64,000 nt of DNA from Turnera subulata (taxonomy: Eukaryota > Streptophyta > Magnoliopsida > Malpighiales > Passifloraceae), in assembly GCA_028386065.3 (NCBI GenBank), contig JAKUCV010005726.1:427251-491250 (forward strand), read 5' to 3'. Below, piece after piece: positions 46,377 to 58,704 of this stretch (position 1 is the first letter of the stretch; the number at the start of each line of letters is the position of its first letter). The position numbers and the translations under genes are program-made. The notes under the pieces were generated by a model. It saw only the letters and a program-made list of their open reading frames with translations. It searched no databases and had not been told where the DNA came from.

Positions 46377-48293
46377 CTACCAGTAGTCCCCGCATGAACA
46401 AACCCCTTGCTCGAAGTGGTGAAACCGATTAGCATCCCGGACAATGATCTCCCTCTTTGTAACAGCCGATACCAGCTTACTAAACGTGTGGCAATCACCA
46501 CATATCCTGAGATTCTTTGTAATCCTGATTGGGGCTCCTTCAGGAGTGGCAATAAGCCCAAATGAGATTGCCAGCTTCTCACTATGTGTAGACAAAATTC
46601 CAAGCTTAACTTCCTCATCAACATCATGTAACACAGAATTTATGTCAGGTACATACCCTGCCAATTCCAGCTTCTGATTCAAACTCCTCAGATTTTCGTA
46701 AATCTCCTTCCTCCGAGGATGAGTCTTATCTTCCACACTTAATCGATAAATTACATTATCCACCTCAATCCAAGTATAGCCAGGGATTTTCTTTAGTCTC
46801 CTTTTGGTCATTAGATTCCTAATTTTGGCCACATCCTTCCACCTACCAGCATTTGCATAGATATTTGAAAGTAATATATAGTGGCCGGGGTTCTGGGACT
46901 GTAACTCGAGGAGAGATTTTGCCACAGTTTCTGCTAAGTCGACACGCTTATGGATCCTACATGCCCCAAGCAATGCACACCACAGCCCCTCGTCTATTTT
47001 AACAGGCATGCTCTCAATCAATTTCAATGCCTGGTCCAATCTACCAGCACGCCCCAAAAGATCAACCATACAAGTGTAGTGCTTCACATCAGGCCTGACG
47101 CCGTACTTATCCTGCATCAAGGAGAAAACCTCAAGACCATCTTCAACCAATCCTGCATGACTACAAGCATATAACAAGGAGACAAACGTGATCCTATTAG
47201 GCAACATCCCACTGTTCAACATCATAGGGAATAAATCGAGAGCCTTTCTCCCTTGCCCGTGATACCCATAAGTAGCAATCATAGCGCTCCAAGATATCAC
47301 ATTTCTTTGTTGCATCCTATCAAAGATTTGCCTCGCAGACTCAGCACTCCCACATTTAGAATACATGTCAATCATTGCAGTCCCGAGAATGACATCCAAA
47401 GGGAAACCATTTCTACGTATATAATCATCGAGAAACCTAGCCTTATTCATCGCGCCCAATCTAGCACAGGCATTGACAATAGTCACCATGGCAATCTTAT
47501 CAGGCACAAACCCTTCTTCCCTCATCCGGTCAAACAGAACCAACGATTTCCCGGCATTTCCACACTCTGCAAACCCACCAATCATGGCTGTCCAAGTGAC
47601 AAGATCCCTGTTAGGCATTGTATCAAACAAGTGCTCGGCGTCCTCAACCACCCCACACTTGGCGTACATGTCCACAAGAGCGGCACACACAAAATGATCC
47701 AAATGAAGCCCAGTTTTCTCAACGATTGCGTGAGCCAGCCTACCCATAACCAACCCCATGGTATCTCTGCAAGCTCTAATCACAGAAGGCAACGTGTAGT
47801 TGTCGGGTTGTACCCCATCCCCATGTCTAACAAGCTCTCTAAATGTCTCAAAACAACGCGTGTAATCACCCACTTTCGCTAGGCCACCGATGAAAACGCT
47901 CCAGGAAACAGCGTCTTTCACTGCCATTCTACCAAACAAAGCATAACTACTGACTAAATCCTTAAGCTGTGCATATTTGTAGAGCAGTTTGTTAGCCAGG
48001 GTGAGGTTATGGGGCAGCATGCCATTAGTGTATACATGGGCATGAAGTTGTTTGGTTTGACCCATGTTCCTACACTTGAAGAGTGTGGAGATGAAGTAGC
48101 TGGGGTCTAAACTGGGTGAAAGATGAGGATTTGGCATACTTGTTTCCCCGGTGGTGGTTGGTTGAGAGGATTGAGATTGGGACAACAATACCATGTCCAC
48201 TGCCAATTTGGCTGCGTCTGAAAGGAAACGAATTGAGGATAGTTTTCCATGGCGGGAGGCAAGGTTGGGTTGGTACTTCTTCAGATTCAGCAT
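46377..48293 (-). CDS. Pentatricopeptide repeat protein, PLS-DYW class
   Basis: A probable organelle RNA-editing factor: the PLS repeats bind RNA and the DYW domain is a cytidine deaminase. It is intronless, 638 aa from the ATG at 48291-48293. An in-frame ATG 27 codons upstream (48374) adds a poly-Phe segment encoded by an A/T run, which looks like 5' UTR. The N-terminus (MLNLKKYQPNLASRHGKLSS) is basic and Ser-rich, fitting a mitochondrial or plastid transit peptide. Repeats follow, with motifs such as ALVDMYAKCG, RDLVTWTAMIGGFAECGNAG and VISWSAMIATYGYHGQGRKA. Next come E/E+ motifs (GLWCALLGACRIHKRVDLAE; GYTWIEVDN) and a complete DYW domain with HSEKLA (zinc ligand and catalytic HxE), CGDCH and terminal CSCGDYW. 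No lesion is seen. The RNA target cannot be read from the sequence. Confidence 0.93.
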   Translation of the reverse strand: MLNLKKYQPNLASRHGKLSSIRFLSDAAKLAVDMVLLSQSQSSQPTTTGETSMPNPHLSPSLDPSYFISTLFKCRNMGQTKQLHAHVYTNGMLPHNLTLANKLLYKYAQLKDLVSSYALFGRMAVKDAVSWSVFIGGLAKVGDYTRCFETFRELVRHGDGVQPDNYTLPSVIRACRDTMGLVMGRLAHAIVEKTGLHLDHFVCAALVDMYAKCGVVEDAEHLFDTMPNRDLVTWTAMIGGFAECGNAGKSLVLFDRMREEGFVPDKIAMVTIVNACARLGAMNKARFLDDYIRRNGFPLDVILGTAMIDMYSKCGSAESARQIFDRMQQRNVISWSAMIATYGYHGQGRKALDLFPMMLNSGMLPNRITFVSLLYACSHAGLVEDGLEVFSLMQDKYGVRPDVKHYTCMVDLLGRAGRLDQALKLIESMPVKIDEGLWCALLGACRIHKRVDLAETVAKSLLELQSQNPGHYILLSNIYANAGRWKDVAKIRNLMTKRRLKKIPGYTWIEVDNVIYRLSVEDKTHPRRKEIYENLRSLNQKLELAGYVPDINSVLHDVDEEVKLGILSTHSEKLAISFGLIATPEGAPIRITKNLRICGDCHTFSKLVSAVTKREIIVRDANRFHHFEQGVCSCGDYW

Positions 48294-48374
48294 TATTATG
48301 CTCCACAATTCAAACAAAAAAAAAAAAAAAGAATTGGCACCTTTACTATTTATAACACGCACTCGTCCAACCAC

Positions 48375-49097
48375 ATGCAGTATGCAATTAGCTTGCTTTC
48401 TCTCCTCAACTCAAGTACCCATTGTTTTTTCTTGATGAGTCGTTATTTTCGAAAACAAACTTTGTCCACAAGCACCACCGGCAGCAACACTTGCACCAAG
48501 AATTATCCCTTCTCCATATATTTTTGGCCAACTTCCAACAAGGACTGCTAGATTGTTAGCTTGTTAAATTACAGCATCAAGTGGAGAGATTTCCTTTTTT
48601 TCGATCAAAATTTTTAAGTAGTTGTTCAAGCGATATAAAACTAGCAAACTTGGCGATTCCTTGACTACGAATTAACACGTCTACAGACGCCCCAATGGGC
48701 ACATTCCTTCCCAAAAATGATGTTTACTTGCTTGTTCGGTGTTCCCACATATTACACAACAAAACTTGAAAATCTACTCCCAAAGTAATCGAATGTCAGG
48801 CCTTACAGGGAATTCACCAAAAGGAAGCAGTATTCCTAAATGAAGCCTGAATAGTCTGTGGCACTGGAGCTCTGTTGTTGCCACGCTTTACATTCACCTT
48901 CTAATGCTACAACAAATCGTAAAATCCCAAGATGGGATTTATTTCTATTACCAGATAAAAGAAAAGGACTAACACAATATGCAATACACCCCTCCACCAA
49001 CCGCTCCTACCCTCGTTGTGGTTTTCATACAGATGCAGCCCATACGATACACCCGGGTTATAGATACAAAGACATTTATCACACATAATCCACAACG
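48375..49097. other. Spacer between PPR promoter and kinesin 3' end
   Basis: Both neighbours are on the minus strand, so this must hold the PPR promoter and the kinesin 3' UTR. No TATA box convinces me; PPR genes often lack one. Confidence 0.5.
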
Positions 49098-52000
49098 TCA
49101 GTTATTAAGTTGAACAAGGGGCGACCGTGGTATCAAGGACGGTTTCAATTCCTTCACCTCAAATGATTCATATGAATTGTTTTCCCGAAAATCCTCAGCT
49201 AAAGACTCCATCGGCATTGCTCGAAGCGATTCAATCATCACCTTGCTTGGAACGTCCGTGTCTGATCTGCTTGGCGTATTGCCTGTTGGCTCATAGTCCT
49301 GTAAATTAAGCAGAAAAGTTTTATGATAGCAATTAGTGCCAATGAAATCGATCCCGGATTCTATGTAACAAAGAATATTATTTATGTTCAACATAGAGTT
49401 GCTGAAAAATGTATCCTATCCTTGATCAGTAGCTTGCCCACTTATTTTTTCACGGCTCAACACTTTTGAGGATATAAAAGATTTTCGCCTTGCAAAGTGA
49501 TAACCATCACATATCAGATGTTAAATTACCAGGTATTGCTGCTCAAAGGTTTCATGTGACTTCTTGTCAATAGCGGCAGCTTGACCAGAGTGATCCTCCC
49601 TGAAAGTTTCGAGTGTATTTGAATGAGCTTTGACAGAATCCAAGATGCTAGAAACCGATCCTTGTTCTTGCTCGGATACTCCTGTAGTAACAAGTATTTA
49701 AGATATCACATCCACGTTTCAGGACCAAGTAAAACTATTTACAACATTTTCTTGACAGTGAGCTGTGACTACAATATTATTATGAGGAGAGAAACTCGAT
49801 GTGTCCTAGGCAGCAACACAAAATAATTGGGAAGAAGAACAAACTAAAACCGTCCCTGAAGCAGGATAATAAATGGTTTGTAAGCAGATTATGCCCATCT
49901 ACTATCACTCCAAACACGTAAAACTAAAATGATTAAAGATACTTGAAGAAACGAATTAAAACCATTACTATAATACTCACTGTCAATGAGCTTAAGAACA
50001 TCTTCAGTATTACTTTCCACGTCTTGTTCAGCTGCAGCTCTTGCAGATCCAATCTCCGTATCAAATTGTTCAAGGCTGTCAGATGCATTTCTGTACCAAA
50101 GCAGTTTAGAATGAAAGACATGTAGGAAAGTGAATAAGATAATGACACAAATACGAGATGAAAATATTGGATGCAATAGCTTCTATTTATGTTGACTTGT
50201 TTTGGATCCGCACCCTAACCCATACTGACTGGCAGTAGATTCTTTTTGTTATAGAAATTTTTATTCTCTGACACAACTGGCAATAGATTCTTTATGAAAT
50301 GGAAACATTGGTTCTATGGAAAAGTTAACTACAAAGTTGACAACAATTTGTTAAAATATATAAAGAGATTTCTTTGCTTACTGTGTCATTGACAACAGCG
50401 AGGAAACATGCTTAGTGCCCATATCATTGACGGATTCATGTATGGTCTCCCAGTGCTCGAAAGTGGCTTCAGCAGAACTTACACTAGAGTAGTAGAGGGA
50501 AAACAAAAATCAGTAGAAGAACAAACAGCAATGATCCTAATCACTGCCAGCAGAAGGGCCACTTACCTTTTCTGTAATAGTGACTCCATCCGGCAGTGCT
50601 TGGTTGCATAATAATCTGCACTATCTTTGGCTTCATTCTCTGCTTGCAAAGAAATTTCCTGCCATTTTCGTTTTGCATCTGATGTAATAACCTTAACCGA
50701 AGCAACATGTCCATCCAAAAAGGCCTTGTTTCCTGTTGCAGCCTCTCTGAGATCAACAAGCCTTGCATCCACCTACAATCTCAACAATTAGCACTTAACA
50801 ACATATCCAGAGAGAACATAAAATGTATCAACTATATGAAGCCAACCAGATCTTTTTGACGCCGAATATGGCTGGAGACTAGATTGTTGATTTCAGCAAA
50901 AAGTTTTTCAGCATCAGATTTTGATTGCTCCTGCAGAATTTGAGATTTAAATAAGCAATATTCAATACAGCATATATAACATTATAAGTTTACTGTGCCA
51001 CTATCTCTGACCTCATATGCCCTCTGAAAATCTTCAATACTTTTCATTTGGACCGCATCAGCTTCTACTGCATGGCCTTCAAGCCTTCCACATTGTTCCA
51101 CAAGTTTGTTGAGAACTCCATCAATGTACTCGGAAATCTCCTTTCTATGCTCACTACTTACATGGAATCGCTGTAGGATATAAAACAGATAACAGGATAA
51201 GGGATGGAATATATTGAAACTGACACGGAAAAAAAAAAGAAAAAGAAAGGGAAAGATCAACATCTGAAACTAGCAAACTATCAGTACACAATGAACAAAA
51301 AACAGAGCATCCGAGATATTTACCAGAGGCAACAAAATCTAGTAGAATGAAAACATCATTAAATTTTTACCGAGGAAAACTTGACAAAGTAACTATTCAA
51401 TGAATTTGCATCACAATGAAAAAGTTTAAGGCAACAGGTTGAAGTATGAACAGAAAATAAAACTTAGATAAGAAGAAATAAAAACCAGAATGCTATACCT
51501 GACGCATTTCCCTAGCAAACAGAGCTATTTCTCCCTGGTGGGCTGAAAGATTATTCTGAAGATCATCAAATAATAAAGCTGCTTGGCCACTCTCTGATGC
51601 TAAATACTGGAAAAAATTTGAAAGAAAAATTAAGGGATGCAAAAATGTCCATTAAATGGAAACAAACTCAAACTGCTGATACCTACATCTTTGATGGACT
51701 GTGCATTGGCAGAAGCCAACGCAGAAATTTCCTCTAGGCCTGCTGTTGAGGATGCTTTGTGCAAACGCACAACATTTTGCATTGCCTCAATATGAGAAAT
51801 ATATAGAGCCCTAGAAGCCAATAATTTGTGTTTCATGTCCTTCACAGCCTGAAAGCAAGATTCAAAAAGCACAGGGAACGTAAAAAATCTCACAGAAAAA
51901 GAAGGTTGATGGCCAAAAAAAATTGGAATCTTAATACTCTTCCATACCTTCACATGTATATCTAAGAAAGACTGGCATAGTTTCTGAACACACTGAAGAT

Positions 52001-55000
52001 GTTCATCTTGGCGAGAGAATGATGCAGCCACCGTGTTACAGAGGGAACCAATTTGAAGTGAGAGCTCCTTTTTGAAATTGTTCACCACCGATTTGTTATC
52101 GGCATTCAATTTGTCTTCTCTACCTGTACAACGTTCCATCAGCCATTGTGATTTGGCCAAGTTCCACATCATGTGCTGTTTATGATGAAGTCAAGGTGCA
52201 TACCAATCTTTTGGAACAAAGAAGCATTATCCTCCAGAGCTTTCTCTAAGTCAGACCTCAAAACACATGCTTGATGCGCCAGCGCATTTTCTGTTTAAAC
52301 ATAGCAAGGAGCATTAACACAATGCGTAGGCATTACAGTTATAGCAACAATAGCTAAGATTTACCTGCTTTTCTCTGCTCGGATATGACATATTCCCGCT
52401 CCTTCAAAGCATAACGACATTTCTTCAATTCTTCTTCTGTACCAGATAGCAACTTGCTCGTATGCTTTAAATTTCTCTGCAAATTTATGCTTTCAGTAAA
52501 AACAGTTCTCCTCATGATTTGTGAACCATTTGTTACACAATATGTCTAAAAGTACCTCAGTGGCCTCAAGTCTACTGCTCAACTCAGAACATTGTTGAAC
52601 CTGAGCATCATGCTTCTCTTGCAATTCTTCAAATTGCTGTTTCCATTTCCAGATACTTCAGATGAATCCTACCAATTAGATAACACATGAAAAGAAAATA
52701 TTACGTAATACCTTTTGATGGTTTTCGATGGTGAGCCCCATTTGCTCTATCTGATCTGCCATGGCCTAAGCATAAGAAAAGAGAACCAATCAGCATAAAA
52801 GGAGTGCAGAAATGGAACTTCTCAGTTAGCAAATGCAGAAAGAACTGGATGTAAAAGAACACAAAGCTCCCAGCATCCGTATCCACCATTTACAATTGAA
52901 CAAAGAAAAATTTAAAACAAAAAAAAGAGCAATTCAAAGAATCGTGTTTGCACCAAGTACTATATCTTCCTACGGAAGATACAATCATCAAGTGAAGAGA
53001 ATTGGAGACACACAACTGACTGTAAATAAACCGAACAACAAGAATGGGAAGAATGGTATAATACCTTTCTCTCACTCTCCTCCTGATAATACCGATCCTT
53101 AGGTATATACACACCAACTTTTTCGCGTGCAGCATAAACCTCTGCAAAAATTCAAACGCTCATCACAAACTAGTATGTTAATGCATCATCCATCAGAAAT
53201 AGCATTGGCAATCATCTATACACAACTATTGTCAGCTAACCCCTGAAAAATCAAAGTATCTCACCTGCCTTAAGCCTATCAATCTCTCCATAGAGGTCCT
53301 TGATTAGAGTTGATTTCATCATTTTTTGATTGACCTACAAAGTACTCCAATAAGTAACAACCTTGATAGATACAATTATGTTTGAATCCAAAACATCTAT
53401 GCTGAAAATCAAATATGAAAATGGCAGGGATAGAGCAAAATATCCTGGACAGAACATTAACTACAGAAGTTACAAAATCATAAAGAGGAAAAAAGAATAT
53501 CAAAGACACAAGGCAACAAAGTATGGAATTACAAGAGCACCCTGAAAGTAAAAAAAAGCCATAGTGTTCTTCTGAAATACATTTGTTTATACCAGACAAG
53601 CTCTTCAAATACAAATTAACAAAATTACACCAGTTGGCAGTAACAAGCAGCAAACACAGAAATGCACCTTATTTAGAACACAAAAGGCAAATGTTCACAT
53701 ATCAGGTAGTAACAGTGCTGTCACAACTCAAGCGAGAAAAAAAAAATTTCATTAAGAGGAAAGGGATGATGCTGTCAAATTACTGGATCCAATTACAAAA
53801 TAAGAACTGTCAGAACAAACCTCAGGTTTATTTTTAATATGTTTAGCCCTGTGTGCGTAATCAAGTGTACTTAATGTCTCCTCCAAACAATGAACTGCAG
53901 GTGAAACTGTTGCTATTATGCATGTTTTTGTTCTACCTCCAAGTGAGTCGCGAAGTAACCGCGTAAGCTTGCTGTCCCTGAAAAATTTAAGCAGATGAAT
54001 ACAAGTCCAAACCTTGCTTCCCAAGTTTAATGCTGAGAAACTCAAGTGGGGTTTAAGCTCCTAACCTGTAGGGGACATGCCCAAGATGTTCCACCAGAGC
54101 ATTAATAACTCGGCCCAAAGTAAGTAGACTCTTGTTAATTTCACCCGCTTCTCTTGCACGACCCTGTCAGAAAATAGTACACATTATAAAGGACATCTTA
54201 GCTTCTTGACCTCTTTCCCCAGATAATATAGTTTTTTCAAGAAATATTAAAAAAGGTTAAAGGTTTACCTCCCTGGCACCGGATCGAGATATATTTTCTG
54301 AACCAGCCAGATCAACTAAGTTCAGCTTGCCACATTTGATTAGTTCTTCACCTTCTGGTGTTGCTTCCTTGATATGTATAGTTATAGAAAATAGAGAATG
54401 CGACCGACTGAAAAACAAAGACACTACTGTGACGCAACTAGGAATGCTAACTTTGTCCTTACTGATGAAAGAGCATGATAGATGTTACCTGGATTGCTTA
54501 TTTAACAAAGTTTCTGCCGTGCGACGCTTTGCAGAGCCTCTCTCAAGAAGAGTGAATATCTCACTAGCACTTGTCACAATTTCCTCTTCAAGGCCTCTAA
54601 CAAGAACACCACCTTTACCGTCCTCCATCAGAGGCAACTGCTTCTTTTGCTTCTCCTCCAAAGCAACTCGAGAAATTTCCTCCGGGGCAAGAAGATCAGT
54701 GATTTCTTCATTGTACAGTTCTAGGAAAGTAACCTTCACACTGTACTCTGCATTCTGGCCTTCAAGTGTATCAAAAATTTGTTTGACGGCTCTGGGTATG
54801 ACCCCTGCTTCTGGGGGCAATTCCCCATTAGGTCCACTCTGTCCAATTGTCGCGTGATACCAACAACATGCCGTTAGTTGCTGAATGATACCATATACTT
54901 TGTATGATGAATTTTATGAAGCGAGCATAAAACGATACCTTTGATCTCTTGCATTCGCCTTCCATTGTGTAGGTCTTCCCCGTCCCAGTTTGACCGTAAG

Positions 55001-55758
55001 CAAAAATGGTGCAGTTGAATCCTTCTAGAACTTCATTCACAATAGGCACAACAGCTTGATCATAAAGATCCTTTTGCCTAGCTGAGGGCCCGAAGACCTA
55101 CATCCCCCACGAAACTAAAAACTCAGAATCTTACAAAAAAGAAAAAAAAAAAAAACAGGGAATTACACAGCTATGCACCATTTCTAATCCAGAACACAAC
55201 AATATCGCAGACGCATTTTCACAGTATATCCAGAAAATAGCGTAAATACCAAACACTTGAGGTTGATACCATATCTATGTAATACATAAAAAATCACAGC
55301 ACATTGTTAATTGCAATGGAAGTGGCACATTTAAAGTTCCAGGTTACTTACTACTTAATAACCTTAACATATAGAGAGCTTAAAAACTAGTCTATCGAAT
55401 TTAAAGTTCAATTCATTTACGAAGCACAACCACAAATCCCTATTCCAAAGAACGAAAAAAAAAAACTTAAAATTAAACCTTGTCAAAGGTGAAGACCCTA
55501 TCGATATGTTTCCCGGCGATACTCTGGGAGACCGAGACTTCTCTCTGGTAGTCATTACATGTCACAACCTGGGGTGCATTGCTCCTAACCTCTTCCTCAC
55601 TAAACGGCCTGCAACAAATTCCCAAATTAGCCTTCTCCAAAAGAAAAGAGAACACCGCACTTACAATAACCAGAATCAGAGAAAACGTGAAGGCGGTACC
55701 TGCAACGGAGAAGGACCTGGACGTTGACGCCTTTCTCCTTCTCGTGACGGCCGGACAT
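49098..55758 (-). CDS. KIN5: Kinesin-5 (BimC/Eg5-type) motor
   Basis: A plus-end-directed homotetrameric motor that slides antiparallel microtubules in the spindle and phragmoplast. Twenty-three GT-AG coding exons join in frame (3033 nt, 1010 aa): 55758-55700, 55608-55479, 55097-54939, 54838-54489, 54407-54269, 54163-54066, 53977-53821, 53334-53265, 53141-53065, 52765-52712, 52636-52556, 52476-52365, 52290-52204, 52123-51948, 51848-51687, 51606-51499, 51170-51012, 50930-50847, 50772-50567, 50483-50382, 50090-49981, 49681-49530, 49298-49098. Motor: [13 protein letters not shown] near the start, P-loop GQTGTGKT (98-105), switch I NKQSSRSH (229-236), switch [10 protein letters not shown] (263-270), neck-proximal [14 protein letters not shown] long coiled-coil stalk follows. 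The last exon has a BimC-box-like [11 protein letters not shown], where the Cdk-site Thr of family members lies. No damage is seen. Confidence 0.95.
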
Positions 55759-56363
55759 GTTAACGGCTCACTTCCCCCTTTTTCTTTCTTCAACGAACCT
55801 GGGACTCGCGACCACAGAACTCTCCGAGAGTTGACGGCGTTAGATCCGGCGGTGTAAGAGCAACTGCGTTTGGTTCTTATCACTCAATCGCGATCTGTGT
55901 TGGGAGGGAGAGAGAGAGGAGTGGGGTTGGGTGTTCTTTGGTGGGTTGTTTTTGTGGAAATGAAATGAGATTGGGAGGAGAGCGGGCTGAGTATGGAATT
56001 TGAAATTTGAGACCCGCTTGCTTTCAAAAAAATAATAATAATAATTCTAACAGTACGTAACATCCGACCGTTGGTTTTCTCGATGTGGTTTTTCTAAGGA
56101 TCCTAGGGTGCCAAATCTCTTGTACTTTAGGTTTGTTGGGATTGGATTGTTCCTTTCCCTTTTATGGAAAGTTGGGTTTGGTGGGTATCAAATGGGCCTG
56201 TAGATTGTGAACATCAGCCCAATGATAATCACAGCATCTTTGAACTTGGGGGTAAGAGGCTCCGGAGGAGGCCCATGAAACAAAAAGATGACAAATTTTA
56301 AAAACTACTGTACAATATATTGCTACAGTCACGGCCACGGGCAGACCAATATATATTCATGAA
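55759..56363 (-). promoter_or_regulatory. Kinesin-5 upstream region
   Basis: The leader is CT-rich on the coding strand (CTCTCTCTCTCCC near 55900-55920). ACCAACGGTCG at 56065-56075 (coding strand) matches the mitosis-specific activator consensus YCYAACGGYYA at 9 of 11 positions, including the AACGG core; another AACGG is at 55762-55766. This fits the G2/M expression expected of a kinesin-5, but is inferred from short motifs. Confidence 0.35.
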
Positions 56364-57610
56364 GGCTTCTAAAAGTCCTATTATTCTTAGGCATTTTTTC
56401 AATCGAGTCTTATAACTTTTTTTTGATTAATCAAGTCCTATTATTTTGAGGTGTTTGTCAAAGAAGTCCTAGGCATCATTTTCCATCCAATTTTGTTGAG
56501 TTGGCCGTTATCTTATGACGTGGCATGTACATATCACATGCTGACATGTCTAAAGTCCACGTCATTAGGACTTGATTAACCAAATAAATAAATTATAAGA
56601 CTTGAATGATAGAATTTTAAAATTATAGGACTTAATTAGAAATTATTTATAAATTATAAGACTTCTAAAGATTTTAAAGTCAAAAATTTTAAACTCCTAA
56701 ATATTAAAATTTTAAAGCTTAAATTCATAAAATTTTTAATCTCCAAGTGCTAACCTTAAAACTTAAAATTTTATGATATTAAAATTATAAATTTAAAATC
56801 ATAAATCCTAAAATCTAAAGCACTAAGAATTAAAATTCTATATCATTAATCTTAAAACTCTAAATCATAAAATTTTAAATCCTAACCTTAACATTAGAAA
56901 TAGGGTTACATACCAATCGTGAATAATTTAAAATCTCAATTCCTTATTTTAAATAATAATTAATTTATTTGGAATGGACCATCTGAAATTATATTTTAAG
57001 ATTTGATTTTAGGGTTTAATATTTAAAGTTAGGGTTCTAGGTCATTACAATATATGATTTAAGAATTAGAATTTTAGGGTTTATGATTTTGAGGGCTAGG
57101 GCTTTGGGATTTAAGATTTTATAATTTAAAGATTTAAAATTTTAGGATTTACTCTTTTAAAGTGGATATAAATTTTTTGAAAATACAGGATTTTAACATT
57201 TTAAATGTAGAATTTACGATTTAGGATGTTAGTGTTCAACATTTTAATATTAATTTAGAGTTTAGGATTTTAAAATTTAAAATCTATTATTTTAGGATTC
57301 AAGATTTGTGGTCAAAGTTTATAATTAAGAATTTTAAAATTTTAGGCTTAATATCTTTAAGAGTCCTATAATTTTTAAAAAATTCTTAATTGAGTCCTAT
57401 AATTTTTTATTTGATCAATTAAGTCCTAATGACGTGGACATTTGGACACATCAGCACTGTGCCATGTCATAGGATAACAGACAACTCATCAAAATTTAAT
57501 GATAGGACTTATTTGATAAACGGTTCAAAATAATAGGACTTAATTAATCAAAAAAAGAATTATAGGACTTGATTGAAAAATGACTCAAAATAATAGGACT
57601 CCCAGAATCC
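56364..57610. mobile_element. Anonymous 1.25-kb palindromic element
   Basis: Left end GGCTTCTAAAAGTCCTATTA and reverse-complemented right end GGATTCTGGGAGTCCTATTA continue as matching arms for over 200 bp (CAATCGAGTCTTATAA versus CAATCAAGTCCTATAA and so on). Each arm carries a TGACGTGGCA-like motif (56517-56526; 57430-57438). The centre is AT-rich with short CTAAAATT/TTTTAGGG repeats. There is no coding capacity and no clear target duplication. Recurrent AGTCCTAT words mark the family. Confidence 0.7.
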
Positions 57611-58132
57611 TTTATCCTCAATTCAACAAATCAAAATTATGTATATACATACCTACTTTCTTAAATATGCTCACCATACTTTCATTCAATCATAATATTA
57701 GTTTTACTGCCGTAGTATTCAATATAAAAAATTATATATTTAAAACAAAACTAAAATAATTAATCATGCTAAATATTTGTAACCACATTGAACAAAAGTA
57801 TTCCATGTTAAACAAAATAATTGAGAGAGCAAGACATATAATTATTTTTATCCAAAAAGTATCTCATACTTCAATTATATACGACATGTGTCTTATATTC
57901 CTAATTTTATTATTTTCTAGCGGAGTAAAATTAATTAAGAAAACAGAAAGTATTTAGGTTATGTTTGATATGCTATAAGAATAAATTAACATATTGGAGG
58001 AGGGATGAGACTCGATGATATGTAGAATGCTCGGCTTCATGTGTTACCTGCAAGACGAATGTAAAAATGGGTTTGGAAAGCCAGTGTGTTTATATATTAG
58101 GGATATTACAATATTTAAGCCCAATGTGTTTA
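57611..58132. other. Intergenic, AT-rich, nothing recognised
   Basis: No gene or repeat recognised apart from a partial echo of GGATATTACAATATTTAAGC near 58100. Confidence 0.5.
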
Positions 58133-58140
58133 GATATTAC

Positions 58141-58507
58141 CAAGGTTATAAAACTCGGCCTGGCCATTGACCCGTTTCAGTGGCCGGGTCGTGGGTTAAG
58201 AGGTTCAACTGCGGTCTAATCGGGTCTGATCGTTATTAGAGTTAATAGTAAAAATATATAATTTTTTGGTAAAGGTTTAACCAAAGGTCTGATCATGGTC
58301 TGACCAAGATAAATTTTGCAATTTTTGCCTTTCGACCCGTGAAAAACCGGAAACGGATCAATAAAAATCGTAAAAACCGGAGAACCCGTCATGACCCGGC
58401 CGGATTTTTGGAGTATAAAACCCGGAGGGGTAAAAAACTCGGATTTCTCTTCGGGTCGCGGTTACCCCGGTTCAACCGTCCGGGCCGTTTCGGGTTTGAT
58501 AACAATG
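58141..58507. mobile_element. hAT-like MITE, 367 bp, with 8-bp target duplication
   Basis: Ends CAAGGTTATAAAACTCGG and, in reverse complement, CATTGTTATCAAACCCG form imperfect terminal repeats. The 8-bp direct repeat GATATTAC flanks it exactly (58133-58140 and 58508-58515), the length expected of hAT elements. The interior is rich in ACCCG/CCGGGTC words. No coding capacity. Confidence 0.85.
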
Positions 58508-58704
58508 GATATTACTTTATCCATAATACTTTTTTTTGTGCGCTTAACAATGTTGATCATTGTAATTTGTGAGGGAAAAATTACAATAAAATCTATTCAA
58601 TAAAAACCAACTATCCATTAACTTCTGCAGCTATACTCAATCTTCCACCTGGCCTCTTTTAGTTCAAACCAACAAGAACAAAAACCGAAAAAAAACATAG
58701 GAAA

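Noticed and set aside
48294..48374. Upstream ATG of the PPR gene
   Set aside because: It adds 27 residues including a poly-Phe run from an A/T tract. The following Met gives a normal organellar targeting peptide, so the upstream ATG was not chosen.
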